Source: Zhengitettix transpicula | Lineage: Eukaryota; Arthropoda; Insecta; Orthoptera; Tetrigidae | Length of the DNA stretch: 64,000 bases | NCBI GenBank assembly: GCA_037074705.1 | Contig: CM073596.1 | Location: 15,308,501-15,372,500 of the forward strand | Direction of reading: 5' to 3' | Shown here: positions 22,215 through 34,454 of the stretch, one piece after another | Layout: the number at the start of each line of letters is the position of its first letter | Numbering within the stretch: position 1 is the stretch's first letter | Notes under the pieces: model-generated | Databases searched by the model: none | What the model was told of the DNA's origin: nothing | The model's input: the letters and a program-made list of their open reading frames with translations, nothing else | Made by a program: the position numbers and the translations under genes

Positions 22215-22769
22215 ATGTCTAGTCGTGTTTACGAGTGCGTAATTTATAATCACAAAGTTCACGGAAACATTAAATGTAGACTGTTATTTTCAAAGAAACT
22301 GATAAGGTTTCCTTCTATTACAGATCTCACAGATATGGGAGAAATGGGAGCTCAGACATTATTTCCAGGCGGTCCTTTTACTCTGGCTTTCCTCCCATTG
22401 CTGGTTTATTCGCAAACTTACATCGGCACCGGTAGATATTTCATTAGAGGTAAAATGGCCTCGAAAACATGTTGCGCGGCGTGGCAAATTCATTGTAGCG
22501 GGAGCTCGCAATTTTTCCCCCGTCTGCTGCAGGTTATGACGCCACGAATTTTGGGTCGCTTCCAACCCTCCACCAGATGCTCCGACCCTTGCCTTAAAGG
22601 GCAGCTGCAAGAACGAACATCCCTTTCTTCTCGAGAAGTTGTGTCAGCTCCAAATCAGAAAAAAAAAATATGGATTATGGATCAAGACATGCGCCTCTTC
22701 CTCCATTATACGTCAACAGTACTATCAAGCGGTTTCATAACAAAATTATTCATATTGAAGATATCGTAG
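22215..22769 (+). other. Unrecognised 184-codon open frame
   Basis: Open from ATG at 22215 to a TAG stop. The residue mix (TLFPGGPFTLAFLPLLVYSQ, then ASKTCCAAWQIHCSGSSQFF) gives no family match. The region is GC-richer (22330-22640) and an 83-codon frame is open on the other strand. It lies between a family D copy and an LTR. It may be single-copy host sequence; coding is not supported beyond length. Confidence 0.15.
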
Positions 22770-22911
22770 TTCAGCCTTCTGCTCAGCTGGAGCATCCCAT
22801 TAGAAATGACACATTATAGCACATTCCATATATTTCTAAATTCCATTAATGTAAATATTTTTATAACTTTTATACAGCTATCTACAAGAATATAATGGAT
22901 TTTTAAGTCGC

Positions 22912-22914
<3 letters not shown>

Positions 22915-22947
<33 letters not shown>
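22915..22947. repeat. (TA)n microsatellite abutting an LTR unit
   Basis: A pure TA tract ends exactly where the unit starting TGTGGTAATTAAAAGG begins at 22948. Confidence 0.95.
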
Positions 22948-22950
<3 letters not shown>

Positions 22951-23980
22951 GGTAATTAAAAGGAAATATGACATCCGCTATTTAAAACGTTGTTCACAAT
23001 TGGAAATTTTCTAACCTGCTGGAACTTAATTATGTAAATACTTCGAGAGGGTCGACAATATATTACCAACAGGTTGACGCGACCATAAATCAATTAAAAA
23101 ATAATAATAAAATAAATTAATAAAAACAATTTGGACTCGCATTGTTAGCTGCATAAAACACACAAGTTGTACACAAGAATGTGGCAAGAATGCAATGTTT
23201 GTGGGGATTGTAGAGGTTGGTTCGCTAAACGCGCATAGCAGAGTCTGTGGGGAGCCGAGCTCCAGTAAAGTCGTCTTGGAAATATATCAGTGGACAGACG
23301 AAAAGTATAATATCCAGAAAGTGTCTGTATACATTTAACAATATATATATTCTCGATTCAGACCATTTCTTCAATTTTTGCATCCAGCAGTTAACAATCT
23401 TCGGAACGAGCTAATAGGATTTCGTAAACGAGCAGTGAACCAACTATTGCAAAACTAAAAAGTGTTTATTAGAGTCAGTGGATAAAATGGCCTGTCTATA
23501 AAGTGAAATGAGTGTGTGTGTACGAACGAGACAATTTCTTTGAGTACCAGAGACCGTAAGGTAAAATTCAACAGAATTACTATCTGTAAACTCATAAGTA
23601 AAGATATTGTCATCATATTTCGAATTTATTTTATAATTTAACGTTCATATTTTATGTTTTCGCATTGTAATAAATCTATTGATGAATTAAGTCCAGGATA
23701 GCTTCATCAAATTTTCATTGTGAATAATTATTTTCTTTATTAAAGGCCCAGACCCTGAGATATAGTAATTTTATTGTAAAAGATTTATTGATAATGTAAA
23801 TTAAAATTTATTTGCTTAATAACTTCAGTAAATTTAATTATTTGTGCGTTAATAAATTTAATTGTTTTATTTTAAAATCTTGATCCTGATTATAACATCC
23901 TATAATTTTATTATTTAAATTAATACAAATTGTCGCATTAACGTGGCGATTTAATTGTCTTTCATAAATAAATCACTACA
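22948..23980 (+). mobile_element. LTR-like unit, TGTGGT...CACTACA type
   Basis: 1033 bp from TGTGGTAATTAAAAGG to AAATCACTACA, followed by ATATTC. Donor-like AAG|GTAAAA (23561) follows GAGTACCAG; acceptor-like GGCCCAG ends at 23751, giving 191 nt, directly followed by ACCCTGAGA. A primer-site-like TGTCGCATTAACGTGGCG (23931-23948) is preceded by TTAATACA and followed by a 32-nt tail. Closest relatives are 44207-45083 and the fragment at 1653. Confidence 0.7.
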
Positions 23981-24980
23981 ATATTCTCCTGACCAGTTCA
24001 TAACTTAAAATTGTGAAAACAAAACACGTAGATAATATCATAATTGCAACTGAAAATGTGGTTATTTTTCTATACATAAAAATCGAAAGTCTGCTATAAT
24101 AACAGTTTTAATCAGTCACAGTTTTCATTATTTATTCAGATATTTAACCTCCGCTATCGAACCCTAACACGCCTTATGATAAAAACTGCGAAAATATTTT
24201 CTCAACTAGTGGAATCAAAAATGCAACGATAATAGCAAAGAAATTAGTTTATTTCTACAATGTTTGAAAAGCCACATGGGAGATAAATTTTTCGAGTGTT
24301 GGAAAATTCATTTTATCGAGTAAAAGAGGGATTAATTAAAATGCTACAAATTTTCAGATAACACTGTTTTCCCCTCTTCATCACGTACATTATGTAAACT
24401 TTGAGCCTCGCTGTAATTACTTTATTTTAATGTTTTATAAACGAGTTCCGGCCAATTGCTACAGAGGAAGATAAGCAAGGAAAACTCACGTGTTGTGTTT
24501 TAATTGTCTATTTTAATTGATGTGCGCCAGAACGTGAATAATAATTCCCGTATTTCTCAACAATATTAATTCAAGAATTATTAACTTACAATAAAAGAAC
24601 TTCTGGAAAACAGGAAAATTTATACATACGATTAAAAATTAATAAATATATCCACAAATTTATGATGCCCAGAATATTCGTTTTCCGTTTTTGAAACTAA
24701 TTTTGTCACAAAACCTTACAGTTCGGTGAAGTAAGGAGTGACAATATGTTACAAATACCCTAAATTCTATATATCCTCCAATATAATTCTGTACCATAGT
24801 ATTTCATCTGTAAACTTCTACGTAAAAAATGATTAAAAAATTAAAAATATTATTTTATATAATTATCCACTTGTAACAAGGCATCAAGGCTCACGTTTAA
24901 ATGGAAAACGGAAGAAATTGCTTTCAATGAACGTCAGGTCTAAAGGCTATGAAAGTAAATCAACAGATTTTAGAAAAATT
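23981..24980. other. No gene recognised; AT-rich
   Basis: No open frame of note and no recognised repeat boundary. Confidence 0.5.
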
Positions 24981-24984
24981 ACTT

Positions 24985-25082
24985 CAGGGCCGAGAATCGA
25001 ACCCAGGATCTTCTATTAATGCCTGACCACTCTAACTACTGAAATATCCACGTCGCCGGTCACGTGCAATCTTTTTCTATCC
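24985..25082 (-). mobile_element. tRNA-derived SINE head, minus strand
   Basis: Read on the minus strand: an A-box-like TAGTTAGAGTGGTCAGGCA and, about 20 nt on, a B-box GGGTTCGATTCTC, the spacing of a Pol III tRNA-type promoter. There is no good acceptor stem and the anticodon arm is mismatched, so a SINE is preferred over a tRNA gene. Confidence 0.6.
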
Positions 25083-26022
25083 GTTGTGTAGACCTGAACA
25101 CAGACACCTACAATTTACTAAATCTTCTCGGTCTACTTTGAGAACTTCAATTAAGAGTGTGCAAATTGGTTATAGGAACATTGAATTAATTCAAGAGGAG
25201 ACGAAATTATTTCTTCTTTTTCTGTTCTTGAATTAATTCAGTCTTCCTGTGAACAATTTACACAAAATATCCACGCCTCATTGAAATCCTAAAATTGTTT
25301 TCGTGTGCTTTTACAGAATATTGTCCTGGTAAATTCAGTCCGTTAGTTATGAAGTATAGAATTTTATTCGGAATAGAAGATAGAGCACATCAATAACAGT
25401 TCTGCGTTAAGTAGAATTGGAAAAGTTCAAATATGACGAGAACGAATTTTCTGCTGCATAACATTATCGGATTCAGGAGTAATAAGAATCCAACCATCTA
25501 AATTGAATAGAAAGTAAAATTAACCACCGAATATTAAAACTGAAGAGAAGGCAATCCGTTCACTTGAAGAAACAGTTTTCATTTAACGTAATTCAGAAAA
25601 TTCAAATTGACTAAGATATGGTAAAAAATTGAGATTAATTAACAAACAAATTTTTACATAAAATAAACTTTGGCCGGTTTATTTTTATCAACAATCCCGA
25701 AGTGTTGTATGATATGAAACATAAATAATGATGTAATGTAAGAAAAAATATAATTTTGATTTGGTACATGTTGAATAAAATCGGGGTTTTATTTGTTATA
25801 AAACTTTTTTTTTCAATATCTGAAAGCAAAAGTTTATTAGCTACAGAATTATTTTAATTATGTAAATTAAGAAAATTTTTATTAACTGTTATTTTTATAT
25901 ACATTCTTTAAAAAAATATTCACCTTGTGTAAATGTTTGATATCTTTTCCACGAGGCTGTTATTCTCATTTCCATGAATGTTGTTTATTGACACTATGAT
26001 TTATGTAAATCAGTATATATAT
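25083..26022. other. No gene recognised; AT-rich
   Basis: Short frames only (64 codons at most). Nothing recognised. Confidence 0.5.
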
Positions 26023-26330
26023 TGTAATAATCAACAATTGAGCTTTAATTAATTTGAAGACTTTACCTCACGTGGAGTGCCATTGAGGTAATAATTAAAT
26101 GGAAGGCGTTACTTAAATGAAATAATAATCAAAATTAACAAACATAATATTTATTTATTTTGTGGAAACAAAATATGATTACAAACACAAAATTTGAGAT
26201 CTCATTCTCTCAGGGCCTTGTCTGGGTTTGATAATGGACACAACAAATTGATTTTAAAATCTTATTAACAAACAGTTCACATTTACCTAAACAATATGTT
26301 GATAGAAACAAATTAAAAAGAAAAGAAATT
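26023..26330 (-). mobile_element. LTR-unit 3' part, minus strand (family A)
   Basis: The minus-strand end is TTGTTGATTATTACA. A primer-site-like TGGCACTCCACGTGAGGT lies at 26065-26082 on the minus strand, after a decayed inner LTR end. The conserved CCCAG..AAGGCCCTGAGAG motif is at 26206-26226. The unit stops at 26330, where the segment shared with 55709-57590 begins. Confidence 0.7.
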
Positions 26331-26796
26331 AACTAAGGTATTAAGTGAAACGGAAAAGTGGAGAGGCTGCATTAATATTCAGAACTGTAAAAACAATTTA
26401 GTCAATTTTCAATAATATCCAGGACAGTAAAGTAAAGTCGGCTGGTACATGTAGGACGAAAAAGCTCTAGAACGAATGTTGGTCCGGTGGTCAGTTGGCC
26501 GGAAATTTAATCATTATTTTTGAAACATTTTATTTGGTGATAATTGAAAATTACTGTAACTATTAGAGTTCCAATTAGACGATCTGAAGAATTAATAATT
26601 TCAATAAAATCTGTGGCGTTTAGTTAAAAGCTTATGTACGGAATACAAACTTACAAAGTTTTATCTGTAAAAGTTAATTGTTTAAATTCATTTATAAATA
26701 AATAATTTATTTATTCCATTAGTTATCTACATCGTGATGGTATTATTAATCTACCATTACAGTTTTTGGCATCATTTCTTTAAATTGTTTATTACA

Positions 26797-26834
<38 letters not shown>
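26797..26834. repeat. (TA)n microsatellite abutting an LTR-unit end
   Basis: Directly follows TTTATTACA (to 26796). The orthologous tract in the inverted copy (57051-57118) is nearly twice as long and interrupted. Confidence 0.95.
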
Positions 26835-26836
<2 letters not shown>

Positions 26837-27297
26837 GTGTGTATGTGTAAAGAACTTGACGTAAAGATGAGAGTTTACAGTTATCTATATTTACATGATG
26901 GAGCTATCCTGTAGACATATTATCTTTAAATGATTGAATTTGTCGCAGTACCGACATTTAGGTTTTATTTTTAATTTTATTTATTTATTTTTATTGAATG
27001 AACGTGAGACCAATATAGAGAGTAAAGATAAATAAATTTAAAACATATTCTTAAAATAATAACTCAAGGTAATCGAATCGAAAAAAAAGTACTACAAAGG
27101 AAACTTTCTAAGAAAAACTCACAAAATAATTATGTCAACGAAATAGTTTTGGGTTTAGAATTAAGACAAAAATAATAGTTGTTATTTCTGCTATTATTTT
27201 TGTCTATAGGTAAAATGAAATGTTTAACTGGACATCAAAGAAATTGCAACGATTTATGTAAAAAAACATGCGAAAACGACGGATATATATATTTATA

Positions 27298-28391
27298 TTG
27301 TAATAAACAATAAGTTGCCTTTATTAAATTTATATTAAGAGAATTTGAAGAATTTATCTCACGTGAAGCGCCATTTAGGTAATAATTAAATGGAAGGCGT
27401 TAATTAAATAAAATAATAATCAAAAATTTGCAAACATAAAAATTATTTTATTTTGTGGCATTAAAGATAATTACAACAAAATTTGAGATCTTTCTCTCTC
27501 TCAGGGCCTCTACTGGGTTTGATAATGGACACAACAAATTGATTTAATAATCTTATTAACAACCAGTTCCCAATTTACCTAAACAATATGTCGATAGAAA
27601 GAAATTAAAATTAAAGACATTAACTCTGATTGACAATTAAAAGAGAACGAAATCTGACTCTATCCTTTAATTACGTTTACAATTAATCATTAGTTTTGGT
27701 TTTGTTACTTACATCTGTCCAGCTGGTACCAGCATTCTCTTTGGTTTCGGAAGTACACTATTGCAAACTTTTACACTGATTCTAAAATTTCGACTCACAG
27801 ATTTTACAGTATTCATGCCAAAATTGATAGGCTCCCAGGAACTCGGATGATCCTCCAGAATGTCATCTATCTGATGTCTGCTCGCCTTATACGAATCCTA
27901 TGATTCGTAGATTTGTTAGTCTTTTACCGCTTTGAACTTAAACTGCAACTTTACTATTTCGGCTGGCTATAGACGTAAACTGCTGACTTCCTTTCCTGGC
28001 TGGCTGTAGACGTAAACTCTCTTACTTAGCGATATTGACGAAGTAATACTTCCGTGAATGTTTTTACTTTGTCTTAAATTCACAACTTTGTTTAATAATA
28101 CATTAACGACGGCTAGTCTCTGCTCTAGTATTATTAGTTCCGTCCTCTGAAATGTCCCGCCACCAACTAACAGTTATATTACTTGTTCTGTTCCTCACGA
28201 TGTTTTTCTGCGAACTGACTCCTAGTTCTCCCGAGTTTTAGCGCGCATACGCCATTTTTGACTATTTGACAAAGCAAAGTGAGCTCGCATCTCTCATTGC
28301 TGCTTTGTTCGATCAGACCGCTATAATGGATTTCTCAAACAATTCAAATTTTACGTCGAAAGAATTAATGGCCTAATGAATTGGCATTATA
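27298..28391 (-). mobile_element. LTR-like unit, family A, minus strand
   Basis: 1094 bp. The sense start is a mutated TATAATGCCAATTCATTAGG and the sense end TTGTTTATTACA. A candidate initiator block AGTTGGTGGCGGGACATTTC occurs in the sense strand. GGTACCAG precedes a GTAAGT donor-like site (27712); an acceptor-like CCCAG ends at 27513, giving exactly 200 nt. TGGCGCTTCACGTGAGAT (27356-27373, minus) is a primer-site fossil 58 bp before the end. Confidence 0.75.
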
Positions 28392-29563
28392 ATACGTAAT
28401 AGTTATTTATTTTTATTTTTCTGTTAATTTACTGAAACGAAAAAGATTTTAATTTGCTAAATAAGATAAATATGTTCCGTTTGTCATTCGAATGAATGAA
28501 TCACATTGTTACTAAAAATAAGCCTACTAATGAAATAAAAATTTTGAAATCAGTCTTCAATGAACCGTAATCTATTCTGAAGAATATTAAACAAATATTA
28601 TACTTCTCTGAAAATAAAACATTTCTTTTAAATACTATGGTAGAGTAGAATATATTAATATAATTAACTTCGTACCAGTTACAATTAATTCAGATCACTT
28701 TATAATATGTAAAGAGCTTTTCTCTGTTAAATTCTAATTTTTGTTTCTTAAAAGAAATCACAAGAAAAATTGAAATTAATTATAGAAAGAAGAACTAACT
28801 TTTTAATGTGGTCGTAGTAATTACGTTAATCTTATATTAAACACACTTGTTAAGTCCTTTGATCATAGAAAATTATATTGTGCTGTCCTCTGGAATTACA
28901 ATGCCTTCACACCAGATTAAATTACGGAGTTCGGTATTTGAGTCTATTATTTGGAAGACAATGCACAATTAGCATAAATCCCGAGAGTGAGGGATTAGGA
29001 GAGTAGGGAATGGCGTAATGAACATTGCCTGGACTGGTGTGAATTTGAGGGAAAGTTTATTGAATCCGCAGTAAACTCTGCGAAACTAAACAGTAAGGTC
29101 CTAGATTACATATGATCATCTTTGGGGAAAACGCGCGTTACCGTGAAATTCTGAACCAATTCCCATAATTTGTAGTGTGAACTACAAAGTTTTGTTCTTT
29201 CACTATACCGCCGGAATATCTGACGATTAAATAGAAGAAAAGGATTAAAAATTGATGCTCAAAGTGGACTATTTATTACCATTTGTAATCATTATAATTA
29301 AGTTTAAATATTTCGCGTTATTAACAAATAACCAAATTTAGGGATAAGTGCGTATGTCCAAATTAAAATAAAACTTATTCGTTAAGAGTGATTTTTACTA
29401 GCAATAAACTTTACAGTCTAGCTTCAGAAGTGACGTAATTTTGTTAGTATTTTCCCTCCCAGAAATTTCAAAGTACATCAGAAACAAGACGAGTAATAAA
29501 ACAACAGTAGGACGAAAATATTTGGTATGTCGCGGGATAAAAAAATATTGGTGTAATAAATAT
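28392..29563. other. No gene recognised; AT-rich
   Basis: A few short frames; nothing recognised. Confidence 0.5.
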
Positions 29564-30462
29564 TGTAATAAGCAACAATTGGACTTCAATTAATTTTTTC
29601 CCCACACTGTGGTGACATTAAATGTAATAATCACCAGTTAGGGTTAATTATAGGCTTTATTTAAATTAAAAAGATAATCAAATTTTTACAAATAATTTAT
29701 TTTCCTTTAGTGGCTTTCAAATAATAAAAGACAATTACAAACAAAATTTTTGATCTGTTCTCTCAGGGCCTTTACTGGGTTTGATGATTTACAGTGGAAA
29801 TTATTGCATGATCTTATTAACAATACAGTTTAAAATTTACTTCAAAATAATGTGCTGATAAATGAAAGAAAAACTACTAGAAAAACGAACGAAATCTGAC
29901 TTTACCTTTTAGTTAGCGTTTACAGATGTTATTAACGATTTGGTTACTTACGCATTGTTCGGCTGGTACCAGCATTCTTTTAGCGCTTCAAAAGTACACT
30001 CTATTGCAAAAGTTTTACACAGATTCTAAATATTTCTCACAGATTCAATACTTATGGAATTTCTAGGCTCCCAGGAACTCGGATGATCCTCTCCAATTTT
30101 GTCAGCTATCTGATGACTGCTTGCTTACATGAATCTTACGAGTTGCAGACTTTTTATAGTCTTTTGCGATTTACTTGTCGATTTGGATTGAAACTGCAAA
30201 GTAGCTCAGTAAATATTTATTTTTAAATGTCTATCCTTTCGTGGCTGATCTTAGACGTCCACTTCTCTATTTTGCTCCTCGCTGCTGACTGCCAACTGAC
30301 TATGCTTTTGCGCGCGTAAACGCCATTCCGCACCCTCAAAAATAGGAACAGAGCAAGCACACCACTCATTCTCGCTCTGCTCGCTCTCGCTATAATACAA
30401 ACTGTTCGCTAACAATTCAAAATTTTTAAAAACAATTAATGGCATAATTAATTGGCATTACA
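29564..30462 (-). mobile_element. LTR-like unit, family A, minus strand
   Basis: 899 bp, sense start TGTAATGCCAATTAATTATG, sense end TTGCTTATTACA. Inner LTR end at 29623; primer-site-like TGTCACCACAGTGTGGGG at 29600-29617 (minus). GGTACCAG, GTAAGT donor-like (29951) and CCCAG acceptor-like (29775), 177 nt apart, then GTAAAGGCCCTGAGA. Confidence 0.75.
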
Positions 30463-30619
30463 ATATATACTCAGATGATTAATTGTGAAAATTAGGATTT
30501 ACTTGTAATATACAAACTGAGCCCAATTACCTTGGCAAGTAAATGAGGAATTAAATGATTAACATTAAAAATCTCAAACAAACTAAAGCGTTTAAATGAA
30601 AATATAACACGTCTGTTTT

Positions 30620-30900
30620 TGGAAATTAATAATAAGATAAAATATCCAAATGCATACAAAAGAAGTGACGTTATAAATACCACACAAATGTTTCCAGAAC
30701 CCTTTTTCCTTTCTTCAGGACCCAAAAAAACACAAGAGTGACACAACTTCATAATACAATTGGAAAACTCAAAAGCGAAGCAATACGCAACGACAATTTG
30801 GTAACAAACAAAAATCGACAACAAGAAAGAGGTTTCCAGAAACGTTTTGTGGTATTTATAACATCACTTGTATTTGGCTATTTTATCTTATTATTAACTG
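30620..30900. mobile_element. Palindromic hammerhead-pair element, decayed
   Basis: The minus-strand half (30682-30723) has CTGAAGA (30712-30718) and GAAAC but ACAT in place of ACGT. The plus half retains TTTCCAGAAACGTTTTGTGG (30825-30844) but has lost its CTGANGA. Outer arms (ACAAAAGAAGTGACGTTATA against TATAACATCACTTGTATTTG) are inverted. Same design as 20985-21275, further decayed. Confidence 0.6.
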
Positions 30901-31014
30901 AAGCATTAGTGTTATATTCAACTAAACAATAAAGCACCTCACTTCGTCGAAAATTAATTGCTAAATTCCCGGGTTTATTCTTGGCTATTTAAATCCTGTG
31001 GATATTACGAAAAT

Positions 31015-31575
31015 ATTATAATTCTGTTATTGAGCTTTCTTTATAGATGTGATTGATCATTCTTGTAGTTAAATGTTTTAATACCTCGAAAATGCTCAGA
31101 TTTTTAAAATAAAGATAGTAATATGTTTAATTTTTCAAAATTATTTTCTCATCTATTATAACAAATTTTAAGCATTAAATACTAAAATTTATTAAATAAC
31201 TTTTTTCTAGTTTACGCATATTTTTCATTAATAAATATTTTTATTTTTCCTTATAAACTGTTAATAACATTTATTTTATTATTTATTACAAAATTTTTAT
31301 AATTATGTTATTCAACTTTCTTTAGAGAAATGATTGATCATTCTTGTAGTTTCAAGTTTTTACTAATTCAAAAACGACAGGTATTGTCAGATTATAATAA
31401 TGATAGCCGTTAAAATAAAGATAGGAATGTATTTTATTTTCCTTCAGTATTTTTCTCATCTATGATAAAAATTTAACCATTAAATAGTAAAATTTATGTA
31501 ATAATTTTTTTCTCGTTTACGCATTTTTTCATTAATATATATTTTTATTTTTTCCTTATAAACTGTTTATAATAT
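31015..31575 (+). repeat. Tandem duplication of a ~281-bp AT-rich unit
   Basis: GATTGATCATTCTTGTAGTT occurs at 31051 and 31332, preceded by AGCTTTCTTTA-like and followed by AAAATAAAGATAG and TTTCTCATCTAT blocks in both units. No coding content. Confidence 0.7.
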
Positions 31576-32547
31576 TTATTTTATTATTTCTGTCTTTATT
31601 GTTTTTTGTACTTTATTAAACATGCACCTTTCGTTTTTGAGTATAAATATAATTCTAAGTAAAAGTTTTTCAGAACGAAAAAACTCAGAAATCTAATTCT
31701 GTAAAAGTATTTTGATTTCAAAGACGTACTGTTATAAAGTAAAACAGAAATTTGTTAAGCTTTTCTGAGAACCATCATTGTTGGTCTTCTTCTCTTATTT
31801 TTTTTAGATGTGTTTTTATTGCGTGGAATGAAATGAGACATCGGGAGGCTAGCTGGCCACTCTTGAGCGTTCGTGGCCCGGCCCTTTCAAGTGGTCCGAC
31901 GAGAAATTGCTGGGCGAGAGAGGGGCAGCTGAAGTTCTTTGGCCGAGTCGTTTCTGTCCCTCTCTCCCCACTGCTCTTCACTGCGTCGCCAGGGAACCAT
32001 TCTGCTAACGGTCCGCTGGCAGCATGGCGCCCCGACGACGAAGAGACGCGCTATTCAATTCCGAAACAAATGGTCGCTGTGTACTCGATGATACCATTTC
32101 CACGCGCCTATCTCCAGCTATTTTCCATTTTATTCCCAGGGCAGTGCAACTTTTCATGCGATCCTCTTAGCACCTTATCTCCTACTCAGCTCCTACTCGA
32201 ATGTCAGGTTGTATAACGTCCCTAAGCGAATGAAACATTTATCTACAAACACTATAAACAAATATTAAAATGTTCATTTATTTAATATATGGAGATATTT
32301 TACAAATAATTATATAATGGGATGAGAAATTTTATATTTATAAGCCTTGGAATAAAGATAAATCTTATATCAGGTTCGAATTGTGGGGTTTCCTATAATA
32401 AGATATCTATAATAAGATATCTTGTAACTCCGGTTCTCAAATTATAATTTCAATTCCAATTCCACGTGCAAAAACTCAGCCAAAGTAATATTCATACCTA
32501 AAAAAAACTCCCTCAGTCTCCAAACGACAATTAATCCGTTAATATAT
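31576..32547. other. No gene recognised; GC-richer island at 31840-32220
   Basis: A 154-codon plus frame (31752-32216) overlaps a 68-codon minus frame; neither has a motif. The island is compositionally unlike the flanking AT-rich DNA and appears once in the window. It could be a non-coding exon or regulatory block. Confidence 0.35.
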
Positions 32548-33279
32548 TGTAAGGATTACTAAGGAAATTATTTTATTTAAGATTTTCAGTCTTCAGTTCG
32601 GTAATACAGGTGATGTATTTCAATTACGTCCATTGTTTACGAACATTTAACCCTGGGTCAAATTTTGTCCCGAGGTAAAGGTATAAAAGCCTTCAGAAGT
32701 AAACACAGAAAGTAGTCGAGCGCAATAGCAGAGCGCCAGCAGTCGAGCACTAATTTCAGTCGAGCGCCAGTAAGAGCAGTAGAGCAGTCTCAGTCGAGTG
32801 GCTGTTGGTGTTATTTACATTTTATCTCAGAAGGCATTCGAGTGTCAGGTTGTTGGCCGAATAGACTTAAGTCAGACATTCCGTTCAGTTGCGTCGTTGG
32901 TGTTTGGTCGCCGTTTTCATCTGAGTATGAAATAATTCTGATCGTAAGCAATTTTCTGCGTTACAGCGGATCCAACTTGTATTTTTTGAAGGAACATGTT
33001 TTTGCATGCGGATTTAGTATAACGAATCTCACTCGAGGTTTAGATAAACTTGCCAAAGGTTTGTAAAAGGCCACGGGAGATGGTAATCCTGTGAAATGCA
33101 GTCTATCTATGATAGCCCTGCCAAAAAATCCTATCTCCACACCACGACTCTCTCAGTCAAAAATAATGTTTCTCCGTTGCTCTCCAAATTACAGTTAATT
33201 TAATTTATTTCCAGCAGAAGTGGTAATATGTATATAGCCCAAACTGAATACACATATTTCTTCATTTTCAAACCTTACA
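32548..33279 (+). mobile_element. LTR with TATA box and iterated GTCGAGC motif
   Basis: 732 bp bounded by perfectly inverted termini TGTAAGG and CCTTACA. TATAAAAG at 32683 is followed by a region in which AGTCGAGC(G) recurs (for example near 32714, 32740 and 32758), which would be the start of the transcript. Flanks are AT-rich, without an exact target duplication that I can see. The open frame at 32842-33066 has no motif. Confidence 0.65.
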
Positions 33280-34005
33280 ATAATTTTCTGTTCTTCTCCA
33301 ATGTAAATCTCTCAGCTGCCTAATAATTTGATAAACTACTCAGAAGGAGACAAAATATATCACACCTAACTGTTGAATCATAACGCCTGTGGATTAACAA
33401 AGACATAGACCATAAAAGGAATAATCGAACCTTTTGCTTTGCAACCACTGAATGTTTTAGTTTGAAGCAAAACTGCTGATAAAGTGAATTATCTAAGTGA
33501 GTTCCATGTAACACGCTGGACAGCAGCCAGTAAACACGATTCGCAATACAGTCAAACAAAACTGGCGCTGTGCCCTGACAAGAAGACAGAAACAAGTCCG
33601 CAATAAAAAACCCTGGACATTAAAAGTCAAGCCACGACAAATAAAATTGCCTTAGTACTAAAATCACTGTGTTTCTGGGTTATCACAAAGCATATTTCCC
33701 AGGGTGAAGATATTGGTGATTTAATTTCAAGTTATCCCTAGAGATGAGAGAGAGAGATTGAAGTTAAGAAATGTCTATATTTGAAATAAGAAACGAATAA
33801 GTGGCTGAGTAGGAAAGTTTAAATCGAATAGTGATTGGAGCAACAATAAATTTCAGTGAATATTAGGGAAACAGAAAATATGTCAGTCGACTTATAAAAG
33901 GAAGGTGACTCATAACTAATGAAAGTGACATTATAAAATAAAAAGTGAGGTATATAAAGGGTCTAGTTCACATGTATGAATGTTGGAGTTGTAATGTTGG
34001 CATTG
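33280..34005. other. No gene recognised
   Basis: Short frames only; nothing recognised. Confidence 0.5.
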
Positions 34006-34009
34006 CTAG

Positions 34010-34115
34010 GCCTACCCGTGTATTTCTGTCCTTTTGTTAACCCCGCGTTGAACCCGGCTCTTTGATGATAATTCCGGAATGCTACACCGTGAAAGTCACA
34101 GAGCTAACACAGGCC
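34010..34115 (-). mobile_element. Probable tRNA-derived SINE head, minus strand
   Basis: Minus strand: A-box-like TTAGCTCTGTGACTTTCACG, then about 25 nt later a B-box-like CGGGTTCAACGCG. tRNA-like order without a clear cloverleaf. Confidence 0.5.
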
Positions 34116-34454
34116 TTGTTGTTTTCTAAACGAATTGTCAAAGGATTATAAAATAATTACAAAATTCCTGAATGAATAAATGATGCCAGATAAATGCGAC
34201 AGTCTGACGGGAATTCTTGTGTTCGTATGCATCAGTGGGAGATTTCAACAACGAGACCACTGAAACGTAATAGTCAACTGGCTCTTAAAGGGGTGAGATG
34301 AGTTAGTATTGCGGAACAATGAGTCAATAAAAGATGGTTACAATTATCTAAAAAATTATGCCATTTTATTGTAAAATTTTCTGCCATTCTGCATTACAAC
34401 ACGCAGGCTAATTATATGCAGAATTCAATTTATTCAGAATATTAACGTCGCACA

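Larger units (their letters stand above)
26331..28391 (-). repeat. Segment duplicated in inverted orientation at 55709-57590
   Basis: Includes a plus-strand LTR-unit 3' end (26331-26796), a (TA)n tract, about 460 bp of AT-rich sequence and a minus-strand LTR unit (27298-28391). The reverse complement of the whole order is at 55709-57590. Over about 100 bp next to 26331 I count one mismatch; elsewhere similarity is nearer 90%, and the LTR copies differ by a ~200-bp deletion. Confidence 0.85.

Noticed and set aside
24985..25082. Functional tRNA gene on the minus strand
   Set aside because: The B-box is good but acceptor and anticodon stems do not pair; a SINE head is more likely.
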